A stretch of 64,000 bases of DNA from an uncultured Lachnospiraceae bacterium (GTDB lineage Bacteria; Bacillota; Clostridia; Lachnospirales; Lachnospiraceae): contig CAJUDQ010000005.1 of the NCBI GenBank assembly GCA_910585215.1, forward strand, positions 24,354 to 88,353, written 5' to 3'. The notes beneath the pieces were generated by a model. That model saw only the letters and a program-made list of their open reading frames with translations. It was not told where the DNA came from and made no database searches. Positions 27,163-37,159 of this stretch are shown piece by piece. A program made the position numbers and the translations under genes. Each line of letters begins with the position of its first letter. The first letter of the stretch is position 1.

Positions 27163-28630
27163 GAACTTTCAGAATTTGATTTGCAATTGCGACAGATGGG
27201 GCCGGCGAAGTACCGGCAGATACATTTTCTGCCACTACAACAATCGTATAACTTTTTTGGTTCTCATCATCTTCTGCAAATCCGATAAACCATGAATGAA
27301 TATTTCGGTCGCTGTCGATTTCCGCAGAACCGGTTTTTCCATAAACAGTAAGATGTTCAAAGCTGTTTAATTTCTTTGCGGTGCCATATTCTACAACAGA
27401 ACGCATATAACTCTTCAGCTTTTCTGCCAGTTCTTCTTCAAACAAGGTCTTGTAGTTTTTTGGAGAAAAAGTTTTGATTGTATTTCCAGAAGCTCCCTCT
27501 ATCCTTTCTACAAAATATGGCTCCATTGCTGTTCCATTATTTGCAATTGCACTTACCAGCATTGCCATATGAAGTGGAGAAATCAGGGTTTCTCCCTGAC
27601 CGAAAAAGGTCAATGCCTTTACAAATTCAGAATCATTCTCTTTCAGAGGAAAAGAACTTCTGTTATAAGCAATTTTTACCGGAAGACTTCTATGAAAAAG
27701 CAGGTCTTCACAGGTTTCCTGTAAACTTTTTATAGAAAGCTGTTTTCCAATATTTATAAAAGAGCAGTTGCAGGACAGAGCAAAGGAATCCATCAAATTT
27801 ACAGTTCCATGTGCCACTCCGTCATTACAGTGAATCTCTTCACCATCTACAGAAATGCTTCCAGTACAGACATAAGAATATTCTTCCTCTGATTTGCCCT
27901 CTTTTAAATACTCATATAAAGTAATCAGTTTAAAAATCGAGCCGGGGGTATACATTCCCTGTGCGGCCCTGTTTAAGAGAACAGAAGAGTTTCCTTCATT
28001 TAGCTTTTCCCAGTTTTCTTTTATGGTATTTGGGTTGTAACCCGGATTGGATGTCATGGCAAGAACTGCTCCAGTATAACTGTCCATAACCACAACTGCT
28101 CCATTGTAATTTTTGCCTCCATGCCCTTTCAATGCCTGATAAGAGGCTTTTTGAAGCTTGTGATTTAAGGTGGTTATCAAACTGTCTCCATCGTCTTTTT
28201 TATTCTTAAAATCATTTAAAATCTTTGTAAACAGATTGCTTCCAGAAGACAGCAGTTCAAAATTATATGCAGCCTCCAGCCCGTATAATCCCTGTCCCAT
28301 ACTTCCCACAATGTGGCAATACTGTTCGGAAAACGGATAACTTCTGTATTCCTCACCATTTTCATCATAAGCAGTTGTAGCCAGCAGTTCACCGTCAGAA
28401 GAATAAATGTTTCCTCGTATCACAGATTCTGACAGAAGATTCTGAAGCTTATTATAGGAATTGTTTATCATGTTTCTGCTTGAAAACCCTGCCAGATAGA
28501 AAAAATAAACAGCAAGAATCAGAAACAATCCCATAAATATATAGGTTACCAGCAAAATATCCTTATTTAATTTTTTTGAATTTGTTTTTTCCGGTGGAAA
28601 TACCGGATTCTGTCTTATTTTCTTTATCAT
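27155..28630 (-). CDS. class B penicillin-binding protein (transpeptidase)
   Basis: A 491-residue peptidoglycan transpeptidase. One N-terminal membrane segment (LVTYIFMGLFLILAVYFFYL) leads to a short non-catalytic module (RGNIYSSDGELLA) and the transpeptidase domain with SxxK (GSIFK), SxN (SCN) and KTG (YGKTGSAE) motifs. It is smaller than PBP2 or PBP3 and matches the PbpA-type PBPs encoded beside an FtsW/RodA protein in actinobacteria and clostridia. Its start overlaps the SEDS gene by 68 bp, so the two are made together and probably form a SEDS-PBP synthase. I use the ATG at 28630 (MIKKIRQ) with AGGGG upstream. Confidence 0.92.
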   Translation of the reverse strand: MIKKIRQNPVFPPEKTNSKKLNKDILLVTYIFMGLFLILAVYFFYLAGFSSRNMINNSYNKLQNLLSESVIRGNIYSSDGELLATTAYDENGEEYRSYPFSEQYCHIVGSMGQGLYGLEAAYNFELLSSGSNLFTKILNDFKNKKDDGDSLITTLNHKLQKASYQALKGHGGKNYNGAVVVMDSYTGAVLAMTSNPGYNPNTIKENWEKLNEGNSSVLLNRAAQGMYTPGSIFKLITLYEYLKEGKSEEEYSYVCTGSISVDGEEIHCNDGVAHGTVNLMDSFALSCNCSFINIGKQLSIKSLQETCEDLLFHRSLPVKIAYNRSSFPLKENDSEFVKALTFFGQGETLISPLHMAMLVSAIANNGTAMEPYFVERIEGASGNTIKTFSPKNYKTLFEEELAEKLKSYMRSVVEYGTAKKLNSFEHLTVYGKTGSAEIDSDRNIHSWFIGFAEDDENQKSYTIVVVAENVSAGTSPAPSVAIANQILKVLD

Positions 28631-29915
28631 AAATATTAAACCCCTGTATAATGGCAAACATTAATAATGTGGATACCAGAGAGCTTCCGCCGTAGCTTAT
28701 CAGAGGAAGCGTCACTCCTGTAGACGGAATTAATTTGACAGCGCCACCCACTGTCAAAAATACCTGTACTCCATAAATCACAGCCATGCCAAAGCACGTC
28801 AGCTTATAAAAATTATCATTACATTTAAAACATATCTTTATCATAATCACAAAGGTATGAAAACATAATAAAATCAGCGCCAGAGCAAAGAATCCCCCCA
28901 TTTCTTCCGATATTGCTGAAAAAATAAAATCCTGTTCCGCGACCGGAATCAAATTTGGATTCCCGTCATACAGTCCCATTCCAAACAAAGAACCTGTTCC
29001 AATTGCAAAAATAGACTGGGCAATTTGATAACCGCTTCCGTCAATAATCGGCCACGGATTTATCCATGCTGCTACCCGCACCTGTACATGAGAAAACAGA
29101 AAATATGCAGCGGCGGAAGCCGCCGAGCCGGCGAGCAGTCCGGCCAGCAAAAGAAGCTTTCGTCCTGTGGCAGCATAAATCATAAACAAATAAGCAAGAC
29201 AGAAAATCAATGCACTTCCAAGGTCTTTTGAAAGAACCAGAATCACTACATGTATGGCACATAAAGCAGAGGTAATCAGAAGCTTTTTCACAGAAATATT
29301 CTGATATAACATTCCGGCAATAAACATCGGATATGTAATTTTTATAAATTCAGAGGGCTGTACAGAGATAATTCCAAGGTCAATCGACAGTTTTGCTCCA
29401 TAAGTAACATCTCCGGCAATAAAAACAACAAGAAGAAGCACAATTCCAAATGCAGCATAGGAATAATAATATTTCCGCAGAATACTTATTTTGGACATTA
29501 AATATGGAACAATTAATGTAAGAATCAGAGTGGCAGCACCCATAATAAACTGGCGCAAAGCCTTTGTATAAGAAATTCTTAAAAGTATTACAGAACTGAT
29601 AGACATCATCAGCCATATATTTGTAAGCAGAAATTTATTTGATTTTGGATATATTTTACAGCAGACAAAAACGATAATCAACAGTATTACATATGTAACG
29701 GCACAAAGAATCAGTCCGTTGACAGATTTTGTTTTCAAAAATGCTGTCACGGAATACATGGAATATATAATGGTAATAATTGCGGATTCACAGTAAAACA
29801 GCCTGCGCTTCTGCTGTCTGCTGACATTGCTGACAGCACGAAACGCGAGCATCATATAGATACATATGAAAAGAATGGAGGCATATCTTGTGATTGCTGA
29901 AAAAATATTAATCAT
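28563..29915 (-). CDS. FtsW/RodA/SpoVE-family SEDS glycosyltransferase
   Basis: A 450-residue integral membrane protein with about ten to twelve hydrophobic segments. SEDS signatures are visible, including VAEQDFIFSAISEEMG and the C-terminal PLISYGGSSLVS. These proteins polymerise lipid II into glycan strands and work with a class B PBP, here the overlapping downstream gene. An N-terminal extension of extra membrane helices fits the FtsW-like proteins paired with PbpA. Whether it acts in division, elongation or sporulation cannot be told from sequence; the zapA gene two places upstream favours division. AAGGGG site precedes the ATG. Confidence 0.92.
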   Translation of the reverse strand: MINIFSAITRYASILFICIYMMLAFRAVSNVSRQQKRRLFYCESAIITIIYSMYSVTAFLKTKSVNGLILCAVTYVILLIIVFVCCKIYPKSNKFLLTNIWLMMSISSVILLRISYTKALRQFIMGAATLILTLIVPYLMSKISILRKYYYSYAAFGIVLLLVVFIAGDVTYGAKLSIDLGIISVQPSEFIKITYPMFIAGMLYQNISVKKLLITSALCAIHVVILVLSKDLGSALIFCLAYLFMIYAATGRKLLLLAGLLAGSAASAAAYFLFSHVQVRVAAWINPWPIIDGSGYQIAQSIFAIGTGSLFGMGLYDGNPNLIPVAEQDFIFSAISEEMGGFFALALILLCFHTFVIMIKICFKCNDNFYKLTCFGMAVIYGVQVFLTVGGAVKLIPSTGVTLPLISYGGSSLVSTLLMFAIIQGFNIYDKENKTESGISTGKNKFKKIK

Positions 29916-29918
29916 AAA

Positions 29919-32429
29919 TTACAAAACCCCTTTTCCAAAATGCCCTCTGGTAAATCTTTCAATATCTTTATAGTTACCGGAATTACATTTCATATTACAG
30001 GTAACTATATTCAGAACATTTTCCATTTCCTTTTTATTCTCAAATGTAAAGTTCAGTCGGAGGGAAGCCGGTTTCAGCTTACGTACTGCAAAAAAATCTC
30101 CAAGCAGTGACAAAGGCTGCGGATAATAAATCACATTGTAGCAGAATCGGCAGATATTGACGACCCTTAACATGCTGCCTGTATGGTCTTTCAGATAATA
30201 TGCGTCTTCTGCTGCTTTTTTATCACATTTGTTCATATTTTTTCTGATACAGTTTGCAGTCAGCATTACTGGCATATACCCGTAAATATCCAGTTCTCCA
30301 TTTGCTATCTCCAGTTCTTCCAGCTCATGACTGTTTAATTCATTTGAATAATGAATAAGAGCAGGACTTAGAGTTTCCAGATAATTTCGGGTACGTTTAT
30401 TATAACAGTAAATTCCGCTGTCAAATATAAAATCTTTATGAAAAAATGCTTCTTGAAACGAACGTATATAAAAGTATTCTTCTAAATTGCGCAATACAAA
30501 ACCATGAATATGTTTATTTTTATAAAATAAAAGATTTTTTTCAAATTCCTTTTTGGCTTCCGTTCTGAAAATATGAGGCAGAGCACAGAAGATTCTTTTA
30601 TTACTATTATAAGCAGCTTCTATCATTTTAGACATTTCTTCATAGGAAAACAGTGAAGTTTCGATATAAATCTGCTGTACAATATCAGAAGAAACAGCAC
30701 ATGAAAACTGTTCAGAAGTAGAAATCAACACGGATACCAAAGGTATGATAACAGTTTCCTCTGACAGTTTCTCTTGACAGTTTTTATGAATTTCCTGAAA
30801 AACAGTTTTCGGATTTGGAAGCTCTCTTTTATAAGTATCCAGAATTTTCTGTCTGAGTGCCTGTAGTGCTTCACGTTTCAGTCTGTTCAACTCTTTTACT
30901 GGAACAAAAAGAGTATCATTGCAGATAACATCAAGCTTTTGAAAGAAAAATTCAGTCTCTCCTGTTTTTGTCAGTCTTTTTGTTATCTCCTCTCTGGATA
31001 AAGGGCTGTTTTTTGCCTTTGAAACGGCATCCGTACTGGCAGTAACGTTGACAGTGCCACAACATACAGTCAGACTTGCCATACCTTCCTGAAATTCAGC
31101 CCTGCCTGTGACAGGATACTGTATATCTGATATATAGTTTTCTGTTACTTTCTGAATAAGCTGATTGTTTCGAATACGAAATACACAGAAAGAGTTTAGC
31201 ATGGATTTTCTGAGAATAAAATTATTTTGAAATTTATTATATATATTAAAACAAGTTCCTTCTTTTAAATTCTCTTTCAAGGTATAGTTACAATAGCTGC
31301 TTTTTTGTATATTATCAGCGTTAAAGTCAAAAGATAATACATCTCCTTTATTTAGAGGAATTTTGTTTTTTATACAAAGGGTGTTTTTATTTATCGTTTC
31401 AATTTTTCCTATATTCACCCCACAATGATTCGGTTTTTCCAGAGACATCATGTCTTTTCCATTATGCTGTCTGCCATATCCCCTTGTAAATCCTCCTCTG
31501 TTATAGATTTCCTTTAAACATTCAATATCAGCTGTGTCTACTTTGTAATGGTCTTTTCCTCCGGCATAATATAAATCTGCATATTTGCGATACATGGCAG
31601 TCACACTGGCCACATATTCGGGCTTTTTCATTCTTCCTTCTATTTTGAAAGAAAAAACTCCTGCTTCTAATATATCAGGAATCAACTCCAATGTGCATAA
31701 ATCTTTTGGACTTAATACATATTTTTGTGATTTCGGGTTCAGGCATAGTTCCTCTGGTACTTTTTTATCAGAAAGAGAATTTATATAATTTTTTCTTGTT
31801 ATCACATCATATGCAAGCCTGCATGGCTGAGCACAACATCCTCGGTTCCCGCTTCTCTGACCAATCATACTGCTCAGCAGGCACTGACCGGAATAAGAAT
31901 AGCAAAGAGCCCCATGTACAAAACACTCTATTTCAAGCCCTGTAGTCTTATAAATGTCTGATAGTTCTTGTAAAGACAGCTCCCTTGCAGGAACAATTCT
32001 TGTTACACCAAGAGACTTTAATTCTTCTGCCTGAAAAGCACCTGTCACATTCATCTGTGTGCTGGCATGAACAGGAAGTTGTGGAAAATTATGGCGAAGA
32101 AACAAAAGAACTCCCATATCCTGTACAATTGCGGCATCCAATCCTGCCTGATAAGCAGGAAGAAGATAGTCAAACAGTTCCTTTTCCAGCTCTTTTTCTT
32201 TCAGAAGCGTATTGACAGTAAGGTAAAACCGTTTTCCACGCAGATGAGAATAATGAATTGCTTCTATTAATTCGTCTTTTTCAAAATTTACCGTCTGCCT
32301 TGCTCCAAACCGTTCTCCTCCTGCATAAACGGCATCGGCTCCTGCCCGATAGGCAGCCTTCATACACTCAAAAGAGCCTGCAGGGGCAAGTATTTCACAT
32401 TTCAAACTGTTGTTTAAATTATTCCTCAT
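29919..32429 (-). CDS. U32-family protein with DUF3656 (RlhA-like)
   Basis: An 836-residue protein of peptidase family U32. It opens with EILAPAGSFECMKAAYRAGADAVY in part (EILAPAGSFECM), and the U32 signature spans ECFVHGALCYSYSGQC through GNRGCCAQPCR, giving the four cysteines expected to hold an iron-sulfur cluster. A DUF3656-like insert and a second U32-like half follow. E. coli RlhA, a member with the same layout, makes 5-hydroxycytidine in 23S rRNA; this may be the orthologue, which is inference. I use the ATG at 32429, overlapping the zapA stop by 11 bp; upstream in-frame starts lie deep inside zapA. Confidence 0.88.
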   Translation of the reverse strand: MRNNLNNSLKCEILAPAGSFECMKAAYRAGADAVYAGGERFGARQTVNFEKDELIEAIHYSHLRGKRFYLTVNTLLKEKELEKELFDYLLPAYQAGLDAAIVQDMGVLLFLRHNFPQLPVHASTQMNVTGAFQAEELKSLGVTRIVPARELSLQELSDIYKTTGLEIECFVHGALCYSYSGQCLLSSMIGQRSGNRGCCAQPCRLAYDVITRKNYINSLSDKKVPEELCLNPKSQKYVLSPKDLCTLELIPDILEAGVFSFKIEGRMKKPEYVASVTAMYRKYADLYYAGGKDHYKVDTADIECLKEIYNRGGFTRGYGRQHNGKDMMSLEKPNHCGVNIGKIETINKNTLCIKNKIPLNKGDVLSFDFNADNIQKSSYCNYTLKENLKEGTCFNIYNKFQNNFILRKSMLNSFCVFRIRNNQLIQKVTENYISDIQYPVTGRAEFQEGMASLTVCCGTVNVTASTDAVSKAKNSPLSREEITKRLTKTGETEFFFQKLDVICNDTLFVPVKELNRLKREALQALRQKILDTYKRELPNPKTVFQEIHKNCQEKLSEETVIIPLVSVLISTSEQFSCAVSSDIVQQIYIETSLFSYEEMSKMIEAAYNSNKRIFCALPHIFRTEAKKEFEKNLLFYKNKHIHGFVLRNLEEYFYIRSFQEAFFHKDFIFDSGIYCYNKRTRNYLETLSPALIHYSNELNSHELEELEIANGELDIYGYMPVMLTANCIRKNMNKCDKKAAEDAYYLKDHTGSMLRVVNICRFCYNVIYYPQPLSLLGDFFAVRKLKPASLRLNFTFENKKEMENVLNIVTCNMKCNSGNYKDIERFTRGHFGKGVL

Positions 32430-32907
32430 CCGTTTCGTCTGATTCCTCCTGTTCCGGCAGAACAATACTTTCCTTCTTGGAAGCTATGGCAGCATCCATA
32501 ATATTTTTTGTACTCTCAAGCTCTGCTCCCAGCCGAATATTTTCCTTCTCCCGTTCAGAAAGCTTTTCTTTCAACATTGTGATTTCTTTTTCAAGAGTAT
32601 CAATTTTCAATCTTGCACCTGCCAGCTCATGCTTTACATCATAAAGCTGTCTGTCTCTTGATTCTGAGGTGTTTTCTATTGAATCCGCCTGTTTTTTCAC
32701 CTTGAAATAATCATCTGCAAGATTAATACAGAGAAGCGTGTTTTTCATTTCGGGATTAAGTCTGGTATAGCTTTCCTGTTCTGCAAAAGAATTGATTTTA
32801 TTATTAATATAAGAGGCGATTTTTTGCAGATATTCTTCACTTTCATAACCGCTCAGTCGATAGACTTTTCCGTTAATTATTACTTCAACATCATTTTTAA
32901 TAGACAT
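32419..32907 (-). CDS. zapA: cell division protein ZapA
   Basis: A 162-residue ZapA-family protein that bundles FtsZ filaments at mid-cell. The N-terminal globular part has VEVIINGKVYRLSGYESEEY, followed by a long coiled coil from about residue 65 to 145 and an acidic Glu/Ser tail. It is longer than ZapA of E. coli (109 residues), as is usual in clostridia. It lies 18 bp after ruvB and overlaps the U32 gene. Confidence 0.88.
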   Translation of the reverse strand: MSIKNDVEVIINGKVYRLSGYESEEYLQKIASYINNKINSFAEQESYTRLNPEMKNTLLCINLADDYFKVKKQADSIENTSESRDRQLYDVKHELAGARLKIDTLEKEITMLKEKLSEREKENIRLGAELESTKNIMDAAIASKKESIVLPEQEESDETDEE

Positions 32908-32925
32908 ACAACTCCTCCATGTTTT

Positions 32926-33936
32926 TTATTCTTCCGTCTGGTTATATGAAAATCCAAGATGCTGACAGGCAAGCCTTGTCACCATTCTTCCTCTTGGAGT
33001 ACGGATAATAAAACCGTTTTTGATTAAATATGGTTCATAGACATCTTCCAGCGTTCCGGAGTCTTCCCCGACAGCAGCAGCCAGAGTATCCAGTCCAACC
33101 GGTCCATTGTCAAATTTTTTAATAATAGTTTCCAGAATCATGCGGTCGCCATTATCAAGACCATATTTATCAACATCCAGTAAATTCAGTGAAAATTCCG
33201 CTACTTTATATGTAATATTACCATCATATTTTACCTGTGCGAAATCCCGCACTCTTTTTAACAGCCTGTTAGCCAGTCGCGGAGTCCCTCTGGAACGTCT
33301 TGCAATTTCTTCTGCTCCTTTGGAATCAATTTTTACACCCAGAACCTCTGCTGAACGGCAGATAATCTGTGAGAGCTGTTCCACACTATAAAATTCCAGT
33401 CTGCTTATTACGCCAAATCGGTCTCTCAATGGAGCTGTCAAAAGTCCTGCTCTTGTAGTAGCGCCTACAAGAGTAAACCTTGGCAAATCCAGACGTATCG
33501 AACGTGCTGCTGCCCCTTTTCCAATTACAATATCAATCGCATAATCCTCCATGGCGGGATACAATACTTCCTCTACCTGTCTGTTCAGACGATGAATTTC
33601 ATCAATAAAAAGAACATCTCCTTCTTTTAAATTATTTAGAATGGCTGCTATTTCACCAGGTTTTTCGATTGCAGGACCGCTTGTAATTTTGATACTTACA
33701 CCCATCTCTTCTGCAATAATACATGCAAGTGTAGTTTTTCCAAGCCCCGGAGGACCATAGAATAACACATGGTCCAAGGATTCTTTTCTTGATTTTGCTG
33801 CTTCTATGTAAATTTTCAGATTGCTTTTTACCTTATCCTGTCCAATATATTCATTCAGTTTTGAGGGCCTTAAATTACTTTCCATCACAGATTCTTCGTT
33901 AGAAGAAAGCTCTGTATTTATAATTCTTTTTTCCAT
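32926..33936 (-). CDS. ruvB: Holliday junction helicase RuvB
   Basis: A 336-residue hexameric AAA+ motor for branch migration with RuvA. Walker A is YGPPGLGKTTLA, Walker B LFIDEIHRL, sensor 1 VGATTRAG, and the arginine-rich C-terminal winged helix (FIIRTPRGRMVT) binds DNA. Full length. It is 64 bp after ruvA in the same transcript. Confidence 0.98.
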   Translation of the reverse strand: MEKRIINTELSSNEESVMESNLRPSKLNEYIGQDKVKSNLKIYIEAAKSRKESLDHVLFYGPPGLGKTTLACIIAEEMGVSIKITSGPAIEKPGEIAAILNNLKEGDVLFIDEIHRLNRQVEEVLYPAMEDYAIDIVIGKGAAARSIRLDLPRFTLVGATTRAGLLTAPLRDRFGVISRLEFYSVEQLSQIICRSAEVLGVKIDSKGAEEIARRSRGTPRLANRLLKRVRDFAQVKYDGNITYKVAEFSLNLLDVDKYGLDNGDRMILETIIKKFDNGPVGLDTLAAAVGEDSGTLEDVYEPYLIKNGFIIRTPRGRMVTRLACQHLGFSYNQTEE

Positions 33937-34000
33937 TTTTTCGCCTCTGCTCTTCTTATTTATTGATTTTTAAAACTATACCATACGAAGTTTGATGACT

Positions 34001-34603
34001 TTATACCATTTTTTTCAGTGCAAGTTTCAACAAATCTTCAACGGTGGTTTCTTCTGTGATTTCACATTTACGGACAGCCTTCATAGCTTCTGTCTGAGAA
34101 TATCCAAGAGCCGCCAGCGCCAGCGCTGCTTCCTTTCTGATATCTGCCTGTCCTTCAGAACTATTGGATATTTCTGCGTTTTCCGATGCATCCAAAATAT
34201 CTTCCAGTTTGAGTTTGTCCTTCAGTTCTAAAATCACCTTCTGCGCCGTCTTTGCACCGACACCGGGAGCTTTTGAAATAGCTTTACTGTCACCTGACAT
34301 TACTGCATAACGAAGGTCATTTCCTGACATTACACTTAATATGGAAAGACCAGCCTTTGGACCTATGCCGCTGACAGTAATTAAAAGTTTAAACACTTTC
34401 AAATCGTCCTTTGTCAAAAATCCATAAAGCTGTATGGCATCTTCCCGAACATTTAGATATGTATAAAGTTTTACTTCGTTGCCTGAAGATAATTGAGCCT
34501 GTACCGTGGATGATGTAAAAATACGATATCCCAGCCCATTGTTTTCAAGAATTACGGCTTCTTCTGTTATATCGGCAACTTTTCCTTTTATAAAAGCAAT
34601 CAT
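34001..34603 (-). CDS. ruvA: Holliday junction protein RuvA
   Basis: A 200-residue tetrameric junction-binding protein. An OB-fold N-terminus (MIAFIKGKVADITEEAVILE) is followed by two helix-hairpin-helix units (LLITVSGIGPKAGLSILS and AISKAPGVGAKTAQKVILEL) and the C-terminal RuvB-binding domain (AALALAALGYSQTEA). No ruvC is near; RecU, the Firmicutes resolvase, is encoded at 47815-48366. Confidence 0.97.
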   Translation of the reverse strand: MIAFIKGKVADITEEAVILENNGLGYRIFTSSTVQAQLSSGNEVKLYTYLNVREDAIQLYGFLTKDDLKVFKLLITVSGIGPKAGLSILSVMSGNDLRYAVMSGDSKAISKAPGVGAKTAQKVILELKDKLKLEDILDASENAEISNSSEGQADIRKEAALALAALGYSQTEAMKAVRKCEITEETTVEDLLKLALKKMV

Positions 34604-34750
34604 AATCTTTCTCCATCAGTAATATGTCAATTGGCAGTCATAATGAACAAACAATAATAATTAACTCATAATAAGATATTATATATTTTACCACTAATCG
34701 AACATATCTTCAATATAAAAATTATAAACCTGTCAGAACTTCCATCTGAT

Positions 34751-34787
34751 AAAAAAAGCGCTCAGATGTTAAGCTTTTTCTGAGCGC
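34751..34787 (-). terminator. terminator of pckA
   Basis: On the minus strand GCGCTCAGA pairs with TCTGAGCGC (34779-34787 with 34758-34766) and is followed by seven U (34751-34757). It closes pckA before ruvA. Confidence 0.85.
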
Positions 34788-34829
34788 CTTCTATAATCCG
34801 GTTAAGTTTTCTGTTCTCTGAAAATTGAT

Positions 34830-36434
34830 TTATTTTTGAGGGCCAGCAGCAACCAATGCCTTTCCAGCTGGATTGCCTTCATATTTACCAAAGTTCTTAA
34901 TAAATCTGTCAGCCAGATCATTTGCTTTCGTTTCCCATTCAGATACATCTGCATAAGTATCACGAGGGTCAAGAATATTGGTATCTACACCAGTAAGCTC
35001 AGTAGGAATCTCAAAGTTAAAGATTGGAAGCTGTTTTGTTGGTGCATTGTTGATATCGCCATTTAAAATTGCATCGATAATGCCGCGGGTATCACGAATG
35101 GAGATACGTTTGCCGCTTCCATTCCATCCAGTATTGACAAGATATGCCTTGGCGCCACTCTTTTCCATTCTCTTTACAAGCTCTTCTGCATATTTTGTAG
35201 GATGAAGCTCTAGGAATGCCTGTCCAAAGCATGCTGAGAAGGTAGGAGTCGGCTCTGTAATGCCTCTCTCTGTACCTGCAAGCTTTGCAGTAAATCCAGA
35301 CAGGAAATAATACTGTGTCTGCTCTGGTGTCAGAATGGATACCGGAGGGAGTACCCCAAATGCATCTGCTGACAGGAAGATTACATTCTTTGCTGCCGGT
35401 GCAGAAGAAACAGGACGTACAATATTCTCTATATGATTAATTGGATAAGATACACGGGTATTCTCTGTTACGCTCTTATCATTAAAGTCAATCTTTCCTT
35501 CTACATCCAGTGTAACGTTCTCAAGAAGAGCATCACGCTTGATTGCATTGTAAATATCAGGCTCAGAATCTTTATCCAGATTGATAACCTTTGCATAACA
35601 TCCACCTTCAAAGTTAAATACACCGTTATCATCCCAGCCATGCTCGTCGTCACCAATCAGAAGACGTTTCGGGTCAGTAGACAACGTAGTTTTTCCTGTA
35701 CCTGAAAGTCCAAAGAAGATAGCTGTATTTTCGCCATTCATATCTGTATTTGCAGAACAGTGCATAGCAGCAATGCCCTTTAATGGCAGATAATAGTTCA
35801 TCATGGAGAAGATACCCTTCTTCATTTCACCGCCATACCATGTGTTGAGAATCACCTGCTCACGGCTTGTAATATTGAATACAACTGCTGTTTCAGAATT
35901 TAATCCCAGCTCTTTATAGTTTTCAACTTTTGCTTTGGAAGCGTTGTATACAACAAAATCAGGCTCAAAGTTTGCAAGTTCTTCTTCAGTAGGAAGAATA
36001 AACATATTTTCAATAAAATGAGCCTGCCATGCTACTTCAACAATAAACCGAACAGACATACGTGTGTCATGGTTTGCGCCGCAGAATGCATCTACTACAA
36101 AAAGTCTTTTGCCGGAAAGCTCTTTTAAGGCAATGTCTTTTACTGCATTCCATGTTTCCTGTGAAGCTGGATGATTGTCATTCTTGTACGCGTCAGAAGT
36201 CCACCATACAGTATCTTTGGAATTCTCATCTTCAACAATGAACTTGTCTTTTGGTGAACGGCCTGTATAAATTCCAGTCATTACATTAACTGCGCCGAGC
36301 TCGCTGACTTGGCCTTTCTCATAGCCTTCCAGATCTGGCTTTGTCTCTTCTTCAAATAACATTTCATAAGATGGGTTGTGTACGATTTCTGTAACACCTG
36401 TAATACCGTACTTAGTTAAATCAATTTCTGCCAT
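34830..36434 (-). CDS. pckA: phosphoenolpyruvate carboxykinase (ATP)
   Basis: A 534-residue enzyme interconverting oxaloacetate plus ATP with PEP plus CO2. In gut anaerobes it often runs toward oxaloacetate. Signatures include YTGRSPKDKF, the kinase-1 loop GLSGTGKTTLSTDP, and IGDDEHGWDD with metal-binding aspartates. Full length. It is a single-gene unit with strong promoter and terminator. Codon choice looks optimised compared with neighbours, consistent with high expression. Confidence 0.97.
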   Translation of the reverse strand: MAEIDLTKYGITGVTEIVHNPSYEMLFEEETKPDLEGYEKGQVSELGAVNVMTGIYTGRSPKDKFIVEDENSKDTVWWTSDAYKNDNHPASQETWNAVKDIALKELSGKRLFVVDAFCGANHDTRMSVRFIVEVAWQAHFIENMFILPTEEELANFEPDFVVYNASKAKVENYKELGLNSETAVVFNITSREQVILNTWYGGEMKKGIFSMMNYYLPLKGIAAMHCSANTDMNGENTAIFFGLSGTGKTTLSTDPKRLLIGDDEHGWDDNGVFNFEGGCYAKVINLDKDSEPDIYNAIKRDALLENVTLDVEGKIDFNDKSVTENTRVSYPINHIENIVRPVSSAPAAKNVIFLSADAFGVLPPVSILTPEQTQYYFLSGFTAKLAGTERGITEPTPTFSACFGQAFLELHPTKYAEELVKRMEKSGAKAYLVNTGWNGSGKRISIRDTRGIIDAILNGDINNAPTKQLPIFNFEIPTELTGVDTNILDPRDTYADVSEWETKANDLADRFIKNFGKYEGNPAGKALVAAGPQK

Positions 36435-36486
36435 ATTACTAATCTCCTTTTTTCTTCTTTTTTCACTTCACGAGAAGTCACAGTCT

Positions 36487-36515
36487 ATTATAACTGCTTT
36501 ATTTATATAATGCAA
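36487..36515 (-). promoter_or_regulatory. promoter of pckA
   Basis: TTGCAT (36510-36515) and TATAAT (36487-36492) on the minus strand with 17-bp spacing, about 52 bp from the start codon. Confidence 0.7.
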
Positions 36516-36535
36516 GTAAAATTTTCCATATAGGC

Positions 36536-36562
36536 AAAAGGGACGATGTTGTACATCATCCC
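36536..36562 (-). terminator. terminator after the yqeG gene
   Basis: GGGATGATGTACAACATCGTCCC forms a hairpin on the minus strand (arms in 36540-36562) followed by a short U run. Confidence 0.65.
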
Positions 36563-36590
36563 TTCCGATATAACATTCTCCCACAAACCG

Positions 36591-37097
36591 TTATCTTTCC
36601 ATTTTGCCTTTTCTTCTATATTCCCACAAAACAATTTTCTCTAAATACCTTTTCAATACAATCTGTATTTCTTCCTTTGGATGAATCGGCTTTACCAGAA
36701 TTGTATACATATCTGCTCTGTTTGCTCCATAAACATCCGTAAAAAGCTGGTCTCCTACAAACAGTGAATTGGTAATATCTGTTCCCATAAGTTCCATTGC
36801 TTTTCTATAATTTTTTACTGACGGTTTGTGAGCATCAAAAATGTACTCTGAACGTACCTCCTCTGCAAACGGCTTTACTCTTGGTTCCTTATTATTCGAA
36901 ATCAAACAGGTATGAAACCCTATTTTTCTCAATCTGTCAAACAATTCTCTCGCACGTTTGTCTGCCGGCTTGCCATGTGGTACAAGAGTATTGTCAATAT
37001 CAAACAAAACTCCTCGATACCCCTGTTTATAAAGTGCTTTAAAATCAATTTCATATGTGCTGTCTACACATTTCTTTGGATAAAAACTGCCAAACAT
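36591..37097 (-). CDS. YqeG-family HAD IIIA phosphatase
   Basis: A 168-residue HAD-superfamily phosphatase. Motif I is LFDIDNTLVPHG, motif II SNN in TCLISNNKEP, motif III Lys in HKPSVKNY, and motif IV GDQLFTDVYGANR. YqeG family members are widespread in Firmicutes and may act on phosphatidylglycerophosphate or related phosphates; the substrate is not settled here. I place the start at 37097 (MFGSFYPKK), which has AAGAGGA upstream and aligns with the family; the upstream in-frame ATGs lack a ribosome site. Confidence 0.88.
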   Translation of the reverse strand: MFGSFYPKKCVDSTYEIDFKALYKQGYRGVLFDIDNTLVPHGKPADKRARELFDRLRKIGFHTCLISNNKEPRVKPFAEEVRSEYIFDAHKPSVKNYRKAMELMGTDITNSLFVGDQLFTDVYGANRADMYTILVKPIHPKEEIQIVLKRYLEKIVLWEYRRKGKMER

Positions 37098-37159
37098 AAT
37101 ATCTGTCCTCTTAATGATGTTCTTTTTCATCATTTTCTTTTATTCTGTATTTTATCAGA

